Shown here piece by piece: positions 8,032 through 9,155 of a stretch of 9,155 nt of DNA (within the stretch, counting starts at the first letter, position 1; each line of letters starts with the position of its first letter). This DNA is from Anaeromyxobacteraceae bacterium (GTDB lineage Bacteria; Myxococcota; Myxococcia; Myxococcales; Anaeromyxobacteraceae): positions 1 through 9,155 of the forward strand of contig DAIEMM010000399.1 of NCBI GenBank assembly GCA_027349605.1. The letters run 5' to 3'. Below the pieces are notes generated by a model. It was given only the letters and a program-made list of their open reading frames with translations, had not been told where the DNA came from and ran no database searches. The position numbers and the translations under genes are program-made.

Positions 8032-8427
8032 TCATGCCGTCGCCGCGCCCTTCTGCTTCTCCTCGGACTCCGCCGCCGCGATCTCCTCACGGACCTTGTC
8101 CATGTCGAGCTCGCGGGCCTTCTGGATGAGCTCCTCCAGCGCCGCCTCGGGCAGCGCGCCCGGCTGCGAGAAGAGCAGGATCTTGTCGCGGAGGATCATG
8201 AGGGTCGGGATCGACATGATCTGGAAGGATCCCGCCAGCCCCTGCTGATCCTCGGTGTTCACCTTGGCGAAGGTGACGTCGGGGTGGCGCCCGGCGACCT
8301 TCTCGTACGTGGGTCCGAAGACGCGGCAGGGGCCGCACCAGGGCGCCCACCAGTCGACGAGGACGATCCCGTCCTTCTCCACGACCTCCTTGAAATTCGC
8401 TTCCGTCACGTCCACGGTGGGCTTCAT
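8032..8427 (-). CDS. Thioredoxin
   Basis: 131 residues with one thioredoxin fold. It is a cytoplasmic disulfide reductant: the active site WCGPC has its cysteines at 31 and 34, the buried Asp is at 25 (VLVDWWAPWCGPC), and the cis-Pro is at 74 (MSIPT). FAKVNTEDQQGLAGSFQIMSIPTLMIL is the classic central region. A charged, Ala/Glu-rich tail (about 105-131) extends past the usual end at about 108 residues and may be helical. No signal peptide is visible with this start. The ATG at 8427 is chosen because GAGGA (complement of 8435-8439) lies seven bases upstream. An in-frame ATG at 8457 has no ribosome site, and a start at 8514 would add a basic stretch unlike thioredoxin. It stands alone, divergent from the DUF721 gene, and is followed by repeat copy D. 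It could be the electron donor for enzymes such as NrdJ, but this is only a possibility. Confidence 0.93.
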   Translation of the reverse strand: MKPTVDVTEANFKEVVEKDGIVLVDWWAPWCGPCRVFGPTYEKVAGRHPDVTFAKVNTEDQQGLAGSFQIMSIPTLMILRDKILLFSQPGALPEAALEELIQKARELDMDKVREEIAAAESEEKQKGAATA

Positions 8428-8492
8428 CTGTGTTTCCTCGGGGGCGGCGCCGTCCATCGGCGCGGTGGCCTCTGTCTGCCGAGAGCCGTAAC

Positions 8493-8512
8493 GGCGCGAA
8501 ACGGTTCGCGCC
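8493..8512. promoter_or_regulatory. Perfect inverted repeat in the divergent promoter region
   Basis: GGCGCGAA and TTCGCGCC, 8 bp each, flank a 4-base centre ACGG. It lies in the 143-base gap between the thioredoxin start (8427) and the DUF721 start (8571), where promoters for both must be. The size suits a dimeric regulator. No known motif was recognised, and a stem-loop in GC-rich DNA could also arise by chance. Confidence 0.45.
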
Positions 8513-8570
8513 ACGCGCGGGCGCCCGACGCACCTTGACGCCGCGCGCCCGCCGGCCCCAAGGTCTCCCG

Positions 8571-8888
8571 ATGGAAGGCCGGAGCCCGAGAGGAAGGCGC
8601 AGGACCCTCGCCAGCGTGGTGGCCGAGTCGCTCGCGCGCCGGTCGGAGGCGCGCCGCCCGGCCGCGGCGGCGGCGTTCGCCGAGGCCTGCGGCTGGCCCC
8701 TCTCCCGCGAGCTCACGGTGCGCGGCCTCGGGCCCGACGGCCACCTCTGGGTGGTCGCCTCCTCGCCGGAGTGGGCGCGCCAGGTCGAGGCGCTCTCCAC
8801 CGCGATCGTGGCCCGCATGAACGATCGGCTCGGGCGTCCGGTGGTCGTGGCGCTCGACGTGCGGGTCCGGCAGGATCGGAAGGGATGA
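8571..8888 (+). CDS. DUF721 / DciA-like protein
   Basis: 105 residues. DUF721 proteins include DciA, which helps load the replicative helicase DnaB in bacteria lacking DnaC. A basic N-terminus (GRSPRGRRRTLASVVAESLARR) is followed by the compact domain: AFAEACGWPLSRELTVRGLGPDGHLWVVASSPEWARQVEALSTAIVARMNDRLG. The pattern of substituted Trp-Val plus SPEWARQVEAL and a terminal arginine-containing strand (VVVALDVRVRQDRKG) is that of the family. The ATG at 8571 has AAGG at 8560-8563, seven bases upstream; the frame is open further upstream but without a ribosome site. A TTGACG at 8535-8540 could be a -35, with no clear -10. It overlaps the next gene by ATGA. The family call is fairly good from pattern; the helicase-loader role is inferred. 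Confidence 0.78.
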   Translation: MEGRSPRGRRRTLASVVAESLARRSEARRPAAAAAFAEACGWPLSRELTVRGLGPDGHLWVVASSPEWARQVEALSTAIVARMNDRLGRPVVVALDVRVRQDRKG

Positions 8889-9155
8889 CCTCCGCCGCTT
8901 CGGCGCCCCTCGCGTTCCTGGCCGCCCTCGGCCTGGCGGCTGCCCCGACCCCGGGGCTCACGCCGCTCGAGGCGGCCACCCTGGATCGGGTCCGCGCGGC
9001 GCTGCCCCAGCGGACCGTCCCGGCGCTCTCCGCGGCGCTCGTGCAAGCCGCCCGGACGCTGGCCCGCTCGGCCGCCGGGGGGGAGCCGCACCCCCTCTCC
9101 TCGTCCGCGCTCCGGGCGGCGCTCGGCGAGGCCGGCGTCTTCGACCCGGCGCCGG
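8885..9155 (+). CDS. Hypothetical exported protein, N-terminal part
   Basis: 90 residues are visible and the frame is open at the window end. Start ATG at 8885 overlaps the DUF721 stop as ATGA; AGGA at 8872-8875 lies nine bases upstream. The first 24 residues (MTSAASAPLAFLAALGLAAA, then PTPG) look like a signal peptide without a basic N-region, so export is probable, not certain. The rest is Ala/Leu/Arg-rich and helical in appearance (LTPLEAATLDRVRAALPQRT; LSSSALRAALGEAGVFDPAP). I do not recognise a family. Tight coupling to the DUF721 gene suggests one transcript. Confidence 0.65.
   Translation, partial: MTSAASAPLAFLAALGLAAAPTPGLTPLEAATLDRVRAALPQRTVPALSAALVQAARTLARSAAGGEPHPLSSSALRAALGEAGVFDPAP

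Noticed and set aside
8430..8570. Longer start for the DUF721 protein.
   Set aside because: Arg-rich extension without a ribosome site, running across the divergent promoter region and its inverted repeat.

Overview
The window looks like chromosomal DNA from a very GC-rich bacterium. The best guess is a myxobacterium of the Anaeromyxobacter/Myxococcota type. This rests on heavy G/C third-position codon use, the gene families present, and a near match to the Myxococcus LexA box as I recall it. The taxonomic call is inference; no rRNA or other marker is present.

Layout. (1) Bases 2-1882, + strand: the C-terminal 626 residues of a B12-dependent (class II) ribonucleotide reductase, cut by the window edge. 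(2) Bases 1883-2050: a 168-base spacer between convergent genes, with two short TTCA-loop hairpins and one long terminator-like hairpin. (3) Bases 2051-2407, - strand: a small exported cupredoxin-like protein. (4) Bases 2473-7853, - strand: an SOS mutagenesis cassette, imuA-imuB-dnaE2. The genes overlap or nearly touch, behind a promoter with a LexA-like dyad. dnaE2 carries an in-frame TAG at codon 718 of 1074, which splits the polymerase into a 717-residue part and a possible 352-residue part. (5) Bases 7854-8031: a 178-base spacer with the imu promoter/operator, two more TTCA hairpins and a pair of mutually exclusive hairpins. (6) Bases 8032-8427, - strand: a thioredoxin. (7) Bases 8428-8570: a divergent intergenic region with a perfect 8-bp inverted repeat. 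(8) Bases 8571-8888, + strand: a DUF721/DciA-like protein, coupled through ATGA to (9) an exported protein of unknown function that runs off the window.

How the genes fit together. ImuA, ImuB and DnaE2 normally form a damage-induced translesion synthesis complex. ImuB is the adaptor with a dead Y-family fold, ImuA is RecA-like, and DnaE2 is the polymerase. The amber codon means this copy is dead, split, read through, or a sequence error. NrdJ makes dNTPs and thioredoxin can reduce such enzymes, but nothing here shows they are co-regulated.

The least expected pattern is a small repeat family: an 8-bp GC-rich stem, a TTCA loop, then RAGARC. Three copies start exactly two bases after the stop codons of nrdJ, the cupredoxin gene and the thioredoxin gene, all in the orientation of their gene. 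A fourth copy lies alone upstream of imuA.
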